Assembly: GCA_963704025.1 (NCBI GenBank)
Contig: CAVPGP010000001.1
Location: forward strand, 620,001 to 684,000
Source of the DNA: CAVPGP01 sp963704025
Lineage (GTDB): Bacteria > Actinomycetota > Thermoleophilia > Gaiellales > Gaiellaceae
Reading direction: 5' to 3'
DNA: 64,000 bases
The notes under the pieces are model-generated. The model did no database searches. It saw only the letters and a program-made list of their open reading frames with translations, and was not told where the DNA came from. The position numbers and the translations under genes were made by a program. Shown here one piece after another: positions 45,368 through 53,962 of this stretch. Numbering within the stretch: position 1 is the stretch's first letter; the number at the start of each line of letters is the position of its first letter.

Positions 45368-46590
45368 ACGGCAGCCTTCACGATCGCCGCCACCCGCGGT
45401 CGAGGCCTCTTCCGCCTCGAGCTCCGGGAACATCGGCAGCGAGAGCGCGGATGCCGCCCACGCCTCGGCGGCCGGGAACGCGCCGGGGCCGTGCCCCAGC
45501 GAGGCGAGCGCAGGCTGCAGGTGCAGCGGAACCGGGTAGTGCATCCCGCTCGCGATGTTCGCGTCGCTCAGTGCCTCGCGCACCCGGTCGCGCGCCGCGC
45601 TGCGAATCACGTACAGGTGCCAGACGGGATTCACCCAGTCGGCGACCGGGGGCGTGCGGTCGACGGCGTCGTCGAGCAGGGCCGTGTACGAGGCCGCGTG
45701 ACGCCGCCGCAGCTCGGTAGTCCAGCCGTCGAGGCGCCGCGGCTTCACGCGCCAGCACCGCGGCCTGGAGCGTGTCGAGGCGCTTGCCTTCGGCGTCCGA
45801 TCGCCACGTGCTCGTACTTCAGGCGGCTCTGGCCGAGATCGCGGGAGGACGCAGGATCGCCGCCGGCCAGCTCGAGAGTCGTCGTCGGTGAGCGACGGCG
45901 TCCGGCGTCGCGCGGCGCCCGCCGAGGTTCTTGGCCGGGATAGAGGCTGAAGGCCGGCGATGTCGGCGAGGGAGGCGCGCGCCGGCCGCGGTACTGGCGC
46001 CGTGAGCCTACGCCGCGTCCTCGACGAGAGGCAAGCCCGTTCGCGTCGCAGAGTCGCCACGGATCGCCCCATCCGCGTCGCACGGATGCCGCGGCGAGGA
46101 AGCACAGGTCGACGCCGACGAGCCGTGCGCGACGTCACCGCAGCGGCGGCCCGTTCGCACGTCGAGCGGCCGTAACGGTCGCAGGTCGGACGAGCACCGG
46201 GACGGCCCCGAGCCAGCGACGCCGGGAGACCCCGAGGCGATGAACGTGTTGGCGCGGCGAGCGATCACCTCGGGGAGCCCGTGCCGACGCCGAGCGCCTC
46301 GAACGCCGTGCGCGCGGGCGGTCGACCGGTCGCCGACGACCGCGGAGGACGTGTCGACCGAGCGGATCAGCCGGCCCACTCGAGCAGGTACGGCTGCGAG
46401 GAAGCCGGGACGACCTCCTCGCCGTTGAGCGATGTAGGCTGCGTCGAGGCGATGTCGCGTCGATCACCGCGAGGACGGGGCGAGCCAAGCGTCGCGACAG
46501 GGAGACGCGCCTCCTCCTTGATCGACGGCGTACTGGCGCTTCCGGAGATCGACGGACTGGACGGCTCGGCGCCACCGGGCGGAAGAGCGT
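45364..46590 (-). CDS. DegT/DnrJ/EryC1/StrS aminotransferase, heavily frameshifted
   Basis: The C-terminal 130 residues are clear: LDGWTTELRRRHAASYTALL, VNPVWHLYVIRSAARDRVRE, NIASGMHYPVPLHLQPALAS and FPELEAEEAS. Upstream, EVIARRANTFIASGSPGVAG and GLPLVEDAA match the cofactor-binding half of DegT enzymes, but many frame changes between 45740 and 46590 are needed, and the start near 46590 is uncertain. The PLP lysine region (YPGKNLGG-type) is present in fragments near 45930. It should aminate a keto sugar (UDP- or dTDP-linked). The acyltransferase and ATP-grasp genes follow. Confidence 0.7.
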
Positions 46591-46605
46591 AGCGGCGTCA
46601 GCGCG

Positions 46606-47206
46606 GAAGTCCAGCGTGCCGGGAGTCGCCCCTGCCAGCCGCCGGTCTCGCCCTTGTACGTGCCGCCGAAGAGCGCGAGCGGCGTCCGCAGCAGGATCTT
46701 CAGGTCGACCCGCGGCGAGCGGTGCTCGACGTACCAGACGTCGAGCTCGATCCGCTCGGCCCACGGCAGCGTCGCGCGGCCGTGGATCTGCGCCCAGCCG
46801 GTGAGCCCGGGCTTCACGTCGAGCCGGTGCCGCTGCCGCTCGTCGTAGCGCTCGACCTGGTAGCGGAGCGTCGGCCGCGGCCCGATCAGGCTCATGTCGC
46901 CGCGCACGACGTTCCAGAGCTGCGGCAGCTCGTCGAGCGAGAGCCGGCGCAGGACGCGGCCGACCCGCGTGATCCGCGCGTCGCCCCGGTCGACCGCGTA
47001 GCCCGGCGCCCAGCTGTCTCGGCGCCGACCACCATCGTCCGCAGCTTCAGCAGCTCGAAGTCCACGCCGTCCTTGCCGACGCGCGTCTGCCGGTAGAGCA
47101 CGGGCCCGCCGTCCTCGAGCTTGACCGCGAGCGCGGCGAGCGCCGAGCACGGGGCTCGCGACGCGAGCCCGGCCCCGGCGATCGCGACGTCGAGCGCGCG
47201 GTTCAG
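46606..47206 (-). CDS. Bacterial sugar transferase (priming enzyme, catalytic domain only), frameshifted
   Basis: About 200 residues of the WbaP/WcaJ catalytic domain without the N-terminal membrane region, as in PglC/WecP-type short enzymes. NRALDVAIAGAGLA leads, then ALAALAVKLEDGGPVLYRQT, VGKDGVDFELLKLRTMV, RITRVGRVLRRLSLDELPQL, WNVVRGDMSLIGPRPTLRYQ, VKPGLTGWAQIHGRATLPWA, and LLRTPLALFGGTYKGETGG near the end. Frame breaks lie near 47150, 47015 and the 3' end, so the stop is not fixed. The start is CTG 47206 in a CTGA overlap with the GT2 stop, with GGAGG 7-8 bases upstream; GTG 47230 is the alternative. Confidence 0.8.
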
Positions 47207-48305
47207 CGCGTGCCCTCCGCCGCCTCCCACGTCGCGGGCACGCCGCGGCGCAGGTAGTTCCAGAGCGCGACGCACCGTCGCCCAGGTGACGAGCACGTAG
47301 TAGCGCGCGATCCCGACGCCGACGGCCGCGGCCGCGAGCAGGCAGAGCTGGGCGGCGAGCACGACGTCGTAGACCAGGCCCTCGCCGGCGAGCGCGATCG
47401 ACGTCGCCGAGCAGCACGAGGTGGAGCAGGCCGCTCGCGTAGCGGAGGTGCCGGTGCGAGACGACCTCGAGCCCGTAGCCGGGCGGCTGCCGGCGCAGCA
47501 TCCTGCCGCGCAGCGACGATCAGCCAGCAGTGCTCGAACATGCGCACCTTGCGCCGGTACTCGGCCTCGTTCGTCGGCGTCGGCTTCTCGAAGGCCTGCG
47601 CCTCCGGGTCGTAGACGGCGCGCCGCCCGTGCTGCACCATCAGGTACGGGAACGAGAGGTCGTGGCCGAAGCGCGGATCGACCTCGACGTAGTCCGACGC
47701 GTCGCACGGCGTAGATCGAGCCGTTGCCGCCGGTGACCGACCCGAGCCGCGACTCGCTGCCGCGCAGCCAATCTCGTAGCGCCAGTAGGCGCCCTCGCGG
47801 TTGCCGCCGTCGGCCGCCGTCAGCACGAGCCGCCCGCAGACGTACGCGACGTCGGGATCGGCGAAGGCGCGGACGAGCTTGCGCAGCGCGTCCGGCGCCC
47901 AGGTCGCGTTCGCGTCGGAGAAGGCGACGATCTCCGCCTCGCGTCTCGCGCACGGCGCGGTCCTGCGCGGCGACCTTGCCGCCGCGGGGGTTGCGGATCA
48001 GCTTCACGCCGCGTGCGAACCGCCTCGACGAGCTCGTCGGTGCGGTCGCTCGACGCGTCGGAGGTGACGACGAGCTCGAGCCGCTCGGCCGGATAGTCGA
48101 GCGCGAGCAGGTTCTCGAGCCGCCGCTCGATCACCGTCTCCTCGTTGTGGGCGGCGATGATCACGGTCACGGTCGGCGTCGCGTCGGCGGCGAGCACGCG
48201 GCGAGGCCGCAGCCGGGCGAGCCCGGCCGCGAAGAGCGGGTAGAGCGCGTGCGTCCAGACGAGCGCAGTGAGGCTCGCCCAGAAGAGGAGCTTCAGGAGG
48301 ATCAC
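47203..48305 (-). CDS. Family 2 glycosyltransferase with membrane segments, frameshifted
   Basis: About 365 residues. An N-terminal helix (LLKLLFWASLTALVWTHALY) precedes the GT-A domain (VTVIIAAHNEETVIERRLEN, VVTSDASSDRTDELVEAV, LIRNPRGGKVAAQDRAVRET), and SVTGGNGSIYAVRR, DLSFPYLMVQHGRRAVYDP and EYRRKVRMFEHCWLIVA follow, in the manner of chitin/cellulose-synthase-like GT2 enzymes. C-terminal helices are visible in another frame (AAQLCLLAAAAVGVGIARYY). Breaks near 47990, 47940, 47770, 47700, 47520, 47410 and 47280. GTG 48305 forms GTGA with the upstream gene. Confidence 0.78.
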
Positions 48306-49693
48306 AGCGGCCGATAGTACTTCGCTCCGGTCGTCGCCAGATCCGCCTCGGGTCGCGCACGCGATCTGCGGAGCAAGGGCGCGGAGAGCAACGGTGCGAG
48401 CGCGGCGGAGAGCGCTACGAGCGCTCCCGCGAGACGGACCGCGGGCTGCTCCTGACCCGCGTCCGTTTGCAGATCCGGGACGATCCACCAGATCGCGACG
48501 AACCCGGTAAAGGACAGCGTCATCGTCAGCGAGTAGAAGATCGAGATCCGGCGGGCTCCCCCGAGAGCGGCGAGAACTGCGATGGCGATCGTGAGCGGCA
48601 CGATGAGGAGCCAGGCGTCGTACGAGAAGAGCCGTGAGACCAGCAGGCGCACGGCCGGGACGACGGTCGCCGTGTCAGGCCGAAGCGTGGAGGTGGAGAG
48701 GTTGCCGACGTCGGTGGCGGAGCCGTGCGCCGCGACCCAGAGCCGCCAGGGAACGAACACCAGGAGCGCGAATGCGCCGGCCGCGGCGGGGGCGATCCAG
48801 GCACGACGATGCCCGAGGGAGGCGACGACAGCAGCGACGACGACGGTCGCCGCGAGCAGGAGCCCTTCTCGCTTCATGGAGACGGCACCGGCGAGGGCGA
48901 TCGCGGCGGAGGCCAGGAGCCAGGTCTCGCGGCGCGCCAACCAGAGAGCGAAGAGGAGCGCTCCGAGGGCGAACATGAAGTCGAGCGGGAAGTCCGCGAG
49001 CGGGCTCAGCGCGCGCGAGGCCACCTCGGGTGAGATCAGGAACAGGCCGAGCATGGGCCAGACCGCGATTAGCGGGGCGCTGAGCCCCGCGAGGCCCGCC
49101 ACGGCAACGACGAATGCCACCAGCACGATCGCGAACTGGATGTGCAGCGCGAGCTCGTCGGCGCCCCCCAGCGCAAGAAAGGCGAGAGCCTGCATGGTCG
49201 ATTCGAAGATCGGGTAGGCAAACGCACCCCCGGACCGGAGGACTTCTGCGTTCAGCCCGTTCTCGAAGTACAGCGCCTTCGCCCGGAAGGTCCAGGTGGT
49301 GACGGCATCGGGCTCCCAGATCCCGAGCTGCGGGGCGAGGCGAATCAGGAACGCGAGATACACCGCGGCGAGCACGGCGAGAAGGATTCCGAGCGGGCGC
49401 AACGGCCCGGCCTTGGCGACGTCGCCCCGCGGCGCAGCTGCTCGGACGCGAATGCGTCGCGTCACCAGCCCTGCGAGCGCGACGAGCGGCAGCGCGATCG
49501 CCAGGGCGAGGCGCAGCGACAGCCCCAGAACGAGGAGTTGGATGACGGTCAAGACGACGGCCGTCAGCCCGAGAAGGTATGCGAGCCCGACGAGGCGGAA
49601 TACATCCTGGGGTCCCGTGAATGCCCGGAGGCCCCACATGACGGACGTCCCGGCTGCGAGGTAGCCGGCGTTCAGGGCGAGGAGACCGATCAC
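48302..49693 (-). CDS. GT-C-like polytopic membrane protein
   Basis: 463 residues in one clean frame, with about twelve hydrophobic helices. A loop reading LGIWEPDAVTTWTFRAKALY near residue 125 has the acidic residues and aromatic cluster seen in GT-C enzymes that use polyprenyl-phosphate sugars, and FESTMQALAFLALGGADELA follows. It lacks a large C-terminal soluble domain. GTG 49693 is in a GTGA overlap with the small upstream gene. Substrate unknown. Confidence 0.65.
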   Translation of the reverse strand: MIGLLALNAGYLAAGTSVMWGLRAFTGPQDVFRLVGLAYLLGLTAVVLTVIQLLVLGLSLRLALAIALPLVALAGLVTRRIRVRAAAPRGDVAKAGPLRPLGILLAVLAAVYLAFLIRLAPQLGIWEPDAVTTWTFRAKALYFENGLNAEVLRSGGAFAYPIFESTMQALAFLALGGADELALHIQFAIVLVAFVVAVAGLAGLSAPLIAVWPMLGLFLISPEVASRALSPLADFPLDFMFALGALLFALWLARRETWLLASAAIALAGAVSMKREGLLLAATVVVAAVVASLGHRRAWIAPAAAGAFALLVFVPWRLWVAAHGSATDVGNLSTSTLRPDTATVVPAVRLLVSRLFSYDAWLLIVPLTIAIAVLAALGGARRISIFYSLTMTLSFTGFVAIWWIVPDLQTDAGQEQPAVRLAGALVALSAALAPLLSAPLLRRSRARPEADLATTGAKYYRPL

Positions 49694-50193
49694 CGGGCGA
49701 TCCTCGCGATGACCAACCCCGTCCCCGGCTCACGCCAGACCGGAGTCGTGCGGACGGAAAGCGCGCTCAGCGAGCAGCCGTAGCAAAGCAGCCAGTCGGC
49801 CCGGTCGAGCGGCACCTCGCGGCGCGGCAGCAGGAGATAGCGACCCACGAACGGCGCCGCCGGCACCGTCGTCGGCAGGGAGGCGCTCGCGTTCGGCCCG
49901 GTCACGAAGGCATACGTCCCGCGCGGCCGGATCAGCTCGCGAGCCTTGAGCATGAAGGCCCGCGAGACGTCGTAGCTGAAGGCAACGGCGATGCGCCGGT
50001 CGTCGACCGGCTTGGCGATCTCGGCGTCGTAGGCAGCTCTGACACGATCGACTGCCGATCTGTACTCGAGGACGAAATTCAGGCTCGCAACAAGCAGCAC
50101 TGCCGTGACGGCCAGCATGAGCGCCCCGGAGCGCTCCCAGGCGGCGGCGGTCGCAACCTTCAGCCGCCGCAGCTCGAACCTCTGCTCACCCAC
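49690..50193 (-). CDS. Single-pass membrane protein of unknown function
   Basis: 167 residues: a short basic start, one helix (ALMLAVTAVLLVASLNFVLE, about residues 28-47) and an outer domain of about 115 residues (IAVAFSYDVSRAFMLKAREL, TYAFVTGPNASASLPTTVPA, LLPRREVPLDRADWLLCYGC). No catalytic motif is recognised. It resembles the soluble C-terminal domain of GT-C proteins in layout (a lone helix before it), so it may be a detached domain serving the membrane protein coupled to it by GTGA. GTG 50193 is chosen for its GGAG five bases upstream. Confidence 0.6.
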   Translation of the reverse strand: MGEQRFELRRLKVATAAAWERSGALMLAVTAVLLVASLNFVLEYRSAVDRVRAAYDAEIAKPVDDRRIAVAFSYDVSRAFMLKARELIRPRGTYAFVTGPNASASLPTTVPAAPFVGRYLLLPRREVPLDRADWLLCYGCSLSALSVRTTPVWREPGTGLVIARIAR

Positions 50194-51222
50194 CTGGACT
50201 CCGGACTCCGCTACCCCGATTCGCCGCCTCGTATGCGTCACGTAACGCACTCGTGCACGTGCTCCAGGCCAGCCGTTCGGCCGCCTGCGAGCGGGCGGCC
50301 TGCCCGAGCCGCTCACATGCGTCGCGGTTCGCAAGCAACTCGAGGACGGCGGCGGCCAGACTTTCTCGCGCTCCCGGCTCGACCAGCCGGCCGGTGACAC
50401 CGTCCTCCACCGCATCCGGCAGCCCGCCGACATGCGTTGCCACCACCGCACGCCCGTGGGCCATCGCCTCGCGGGCGACGACGCCGTAGCCCTCGCGCCG
50501 CGACGGGACGCACACGACCGACGCGGCCTCGTAGTAGGCGCCCAGCTCGTGGCGCGGGACGAAGCCGACTGCCTCCGGGACGCTCTCGCGGAGCGGGCCG
50601 TCGCCGACGATCACGCGCGGCAAGCCCTCGGTCGCGTCGAGGAACTCGAGGATCCCCTTCTCCTCCGAGAGGCGGCCGACGAAGAGCACGTGCGGGCGGC
50701 TCCGCGGGGTCCGCGACGTGCTCCGGGATGTCGACGCCGTTCGGGATCACCCGCACCTCGCGGGCGCCGAGCGCGCGCGCGTCCTGCGCCAGCGCCGTCG
50801 AGGCGGCGATCACGAGCCGTGCCCGGCGCACGACCGGACGGAAGAGCGCCGGCACGCGGCGCGCCAGCTCGACGTCCGTTCCCCACACCTGGAGCACGTA
50901 CGGCTTCCGGGTCGCGAGCGCGGCCAGGCCGGACGGAAGCCAATGCGCGTGAACGACGTCCGCCGTCGCGCGCGGCCCGGTGGGCGGCGAGCGAGTACGC
51001 GCCCAGGAACGCGGGGACGAGCGCCACCCTCCACGGCGCGGCGCGGAGGTTCTGCGCGATCCCGTGCCCGTAGGCGATCCCGAAGTGGGGGAAGTCCTGC
51101 GGCGAGACGACGTCCACGTCGACGCCCGCGGCTCGGAGCGCGTCGACCTGGTCGGCGACGAACGCGCCGGCTGCGTCGCCCGCGTACCGCGGGTACGACG
51201 TCGTCAGCACGCACACCCTCAC
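50186..51222 (-). CDS. Family 4 glycosyltransferase, frameshifted
   Basis: About 345 residues. RVCVLTTSYPRYAGDAAGAF begins the protein, then PQDFPHFGIAYGHGIAQNLR, YVLQVWGTDVELARRVPALF, VRVIPNGVDIPEHVADPAEP, VLFVGRLSEEKGILEFLDAT and PSRREGYGVVAREAMAHGRA (E-x7-E). Frame breaks occur near 50960 and 50695. The ending (AANRGSGVRSPGG) overlaps the next gene's start by 8 bases. Typical mannosyl/glucosyltransferase layout; sugar unknown. Confidence 0.8.
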
Positions 51223-51232
51223 GCGGTCTCTC

Positions 51233-52532
51233 TCATTGGCGGCGGGCGAAGACGATCGGCACGGCGAGGGCGAGCGCGGCGAACGCGTAGAAGTAATAGA
51301 ACTGCATCGTCAGGTAGAAGGCGTTCGCGGCCATGGTCCCGACCAGCGCGGCGGTCAGGCCCCACGCGAGCGGGCGCACGCGTGCGGCAAGCGGATTGCG
51401 GGCCGCGGCCAGCGTCCGGCCCAGTGCGCGCGCGGCGCCCAGGCGGCGGAAGATGAACCAGAGGAACGCCGCGAAGAGGATCGTGCCGACGAGGCCCGTC
51501 TCCACGAGCAACGCCACGTAGAACGAATGCGGCCCCCAGTTCGTCTTGCCGGTGACGAACTCGTAGTAGACGGAGAAGTTGTTCAGCCCGAGCCCGAAGA
51601 GCGGATGCTGGTGGAGGACGGACGGGATGAACGAGTAGACGTCGAAGTGCGCGGAGCTCGAGCGGCCGCTCGTCTCGATCCGCGACCGGAAGACGACGCG
51701 GAAGAAGTCCAGCTGCGTGAGCACGTAGTAGCCGGTCACGGCGGCCGCCCCGGCGAGCGGGAGCAGCAGCTCGCGCGAGAGGAGAAAGCGGCGGTACGGG
51801 ACGGCGAGGATGAGGGCGCCGACGCCGAGCCCGAGCAGCCCGCTGCGCGAGAGGGTCGACAGCTCCACGACCACGAGCAGCGCGAGCACCAGCGCAAGCG
51901 GGAGACGCAGACGGTGCCCGCGCTCGAGCCGCAGGTACAGCGGCGCGAGCACGAGCAGCGGCACGATCAGCATGATCGCGAGGTGGTTCGGGTCGCCGGT
52001 GAGCGCGTTCGGGCGGAAGACGCTCTGCCCGTTCACCGCGCCGTACACGTTGATCTGGCTGGCGCCGCCGGTCAGCGGCGAGAGGACGTCCTGGTCGAGG
52101 TTCCCGCCGGTGCGCGCGACCGCGAGCTGGGCCAGCCCGTAGACGGCGTTGGCGACCATCCCACCGCAGAACCACGCGAGGGTGCGCCAGTAGTACCGCT
52201 GCGAGCGCTGGGCGAGGTAGGCCACCCCCGCGGCGAGAAAGCCGAAGTGGAGCAGAAACTTGACCATGCCCTTGCGCGAACTGTGCGAGCGCGTCCTGCG
52301 TGTCCAGGTTGTAGAAGCCGATCAGGTAGACGAGCAGCAGTCCGAGGCCGAAGCCGATCACCACCGCGGTCGTCTGCGGGACGCGGCGCTGCGCCTGCGA
52401 GACCCAGCAGACGAGGAACGCGGTCGCGAGCACGTCCGCGAGATTGACCGCGCCGGCGATGTTCCAGTGCAGCTTCTCGAACGTGACCGAGAAGATCGTC
52501 GCCAGGAAGAAGAAGCTCGTCAGCCTGCTCAC
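51233..52532 (-). CDS. O-antigen ligase/polymerase-like (Wzy/WaaL) membrane protein, one frame break
   Basis: About 430 residues with ten to twelve hydrophobic helices. It begins SRLTSFFFLATIFSVTFEKL at GTG 52532; one frame break lies near 52265. The large outer loop carries DVYSFIPSVLHQHPLFGLGL, NNFSVYYEFVTGKTNWGPHS and FYVALLVETGLVGTILFAAF, the Wzy-C signature (H-x-P-x-x-G-x-G...H-S/N). It should polymerise or transfer lipid-linked oligosaccharide outside the membrane. GTGA overlap with the upstream glycosyltransferase. Confidence 0.85.
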
Positions 52533-53780
52533 TCGAGGCTCCAGAGAAGCTCTGCCAGGTCGCGGACGCGCGCTTCGCGCGAGACGCGGGCTCGCACCTC
52601 GTCCGGGAGCGGGGTGCCGTCGAGCTCGTGCGCACGCCAGCGGTCGACCAGCCCGCGCAGCCCTTCCGCGATCGCGCCCGTGTCCTCCGGGGGCACGACC
52701 ACGCCAGTCCCCGTCTCCCGGATCAGCTCCGCCGCGGCGCCGTCGGGCGGCACGGAGGCGAGGATCGGCCGCTCGGCGGCGAGGTACTCGAACACCTTCC
52801 CGGAGAGGACGCCCTTGCCCCGGCCGCCTGCCTCGGGGATCAGGAGCAGGAGGGCGTCGGAGTCCCGCTGGAGCTCGAGCGCGCGGCGGCGGCTCCCGAA
52901 CGGGTGCAGCTCGAGGCGATCGCCGAGCCCGAGGCTCTCGGCCCACTCTCGGTCGGCCGAGCGGAAGTCGCCGACGAAGCGGACGACGACGTCTTCGAGC
53001 CCGGACTCGGCGAGCGCGGTCAGGAACGGGCGTGGGCTCCGCTTGCCGAAGAAGCTGCCGGTGTGGGTGATCCGGAAGCGCTCGTCGCGGGTGTACGGGA
53101 GCCCGGCGAAGTCGTCGAAGTCGGAGCCGTTCGCGATCGTGACGACCCGGCCCCGCGGGTCGAATCCTTCCGCCTCGACGCGGATCGCGTCGGAGACGGC
53201 GACGATCGCGTCGGCGGAGCGCCCGACCGTGCGGGCGACGACGTGCTCGCCCTGCTCCTTGATCGCGGACGGCGAGCCGCTCCGCGTGACGGTGCGGATG
53301 CGCGAGGAGCGAGTCGCGGAGGTCGGCAACCCACTTCGCTCCGGTCGCGCGCTTCACCGCCGCCCCGATCAGGTGCACCGAGCTCGGCGGCGAGGTCGTG
53401 AGCACGACGTCGATGTCCTCGCGCCTGACGATGCGGATCGCCGCTGGGATCGCCGTCAGGTTCCAGGTGACGTTCTCGTCCGGGACGAGGAACCGGCGGC
53501 CCGCGAGCCGCGCCTGGCGCTGGATCCGGTCGAGACCGTGGCGCCCGTGCAGCTCCTCCGCGGGCTTCCGCCCGCGCGGGCCGAGGTAGCGGGCGCGGTG
53601 CACCCAGGCCTGCGTCGGCGGCTCGAGCTCCTCGTCGCGGTGGATCCACTTCGGGTCGTCCGGCGCGAGCACGTGCGTCTCGATCCCGAGCGACGGCAGG
53701 TGCGTGGCGAACTTGAGCGGCCGCTGCACGCCGCCGCCGCCCGCGGGCGGGAAGTAGAGCGAGACGATCAAGACCTTCAC
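52529..53780 (-). CDS. Family 4 glycosyltransferase, one frame break
   Basis: About 415 residues. KVLIVSLYFPPAGGGGVQRP is a classical GT4 start; VHRARYLGPRGRKPAEELHG, VLTTSPPSSVHLIGAAVKRA and VADLRDSLLAHPH follow, then after a frame break near 53285 VVTIANGSDFDDFAGLPYTR, HTGSFFGKRSPRPFLTALAE and VFEYLAAERPILASVPPDGA (the Glu of the donor site). Similar enzymes add sugars early in exopolysaccharide assembly. GTG 53780 lacks a Shine-Dalgarno; it follows the palindromic region 53806-53934 and probably heads the operon running down to 33878. Confidence 0.82.
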
Positions 53781-53805
53781 GGCAGCAGCTTGGCGGCATC
53801 AGCGT

Positions 53806-53821
53806 GCATCGGGCCCGATGC
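53806..53821. repeat. Perfect 16-base palindrome before the 53780 operon
   Basis: GCATCGGGCCCGATGC is its own reverse complement, 26 bases upstream of GTG 53780. The minus-strand TAGCAT just before it could be a -10 box (53827-53822 region), which would make the palindrome an operator near the transcription start. Confidence 0.5.
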
Positions 53822-53896
53822 TACTCGGACGCATTCGTTGCACTTCCGGCTCAGATGCGTGCGCGTTTTCCGGATAGGCTCGCAGCGGGGAGGAGG

Positions 53897-53919
53897 CCGG
53901 GTACGCCTTGTGTGCCCGG
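53897..53919 (-). terminator. Hairpin after the 55870-53963 gene, possible terminator
   Basis: CCGGGTAC (53897-53904) pairs with GTGCCCGG (53912-53919) with one wobble and a 7-base loop. It lies 44 bases past the end of the upstream minus-strand gene. No T-tract follows, so factor-independent termination is uncertain. Confidence 0.35.
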
Positions 53920-53921
53920 AG

Positions 53922-53934
53922 ACGGACTGTCCGT
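53922..53934. repeat. Palindrome ACGGACTGTCCGT
   Basis: A perfect 6+1+6 inverted repeat adjoining the hairpin at 53897-53919, in the promoter region of the 53780 operon. It could be a regulator site; no matching copy was noticed elsewhere in the window. Confidence 0.45.
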
Positions 53935-53962
53935 TTGAGACCTGTGCCCTAGTGACGCGGCT

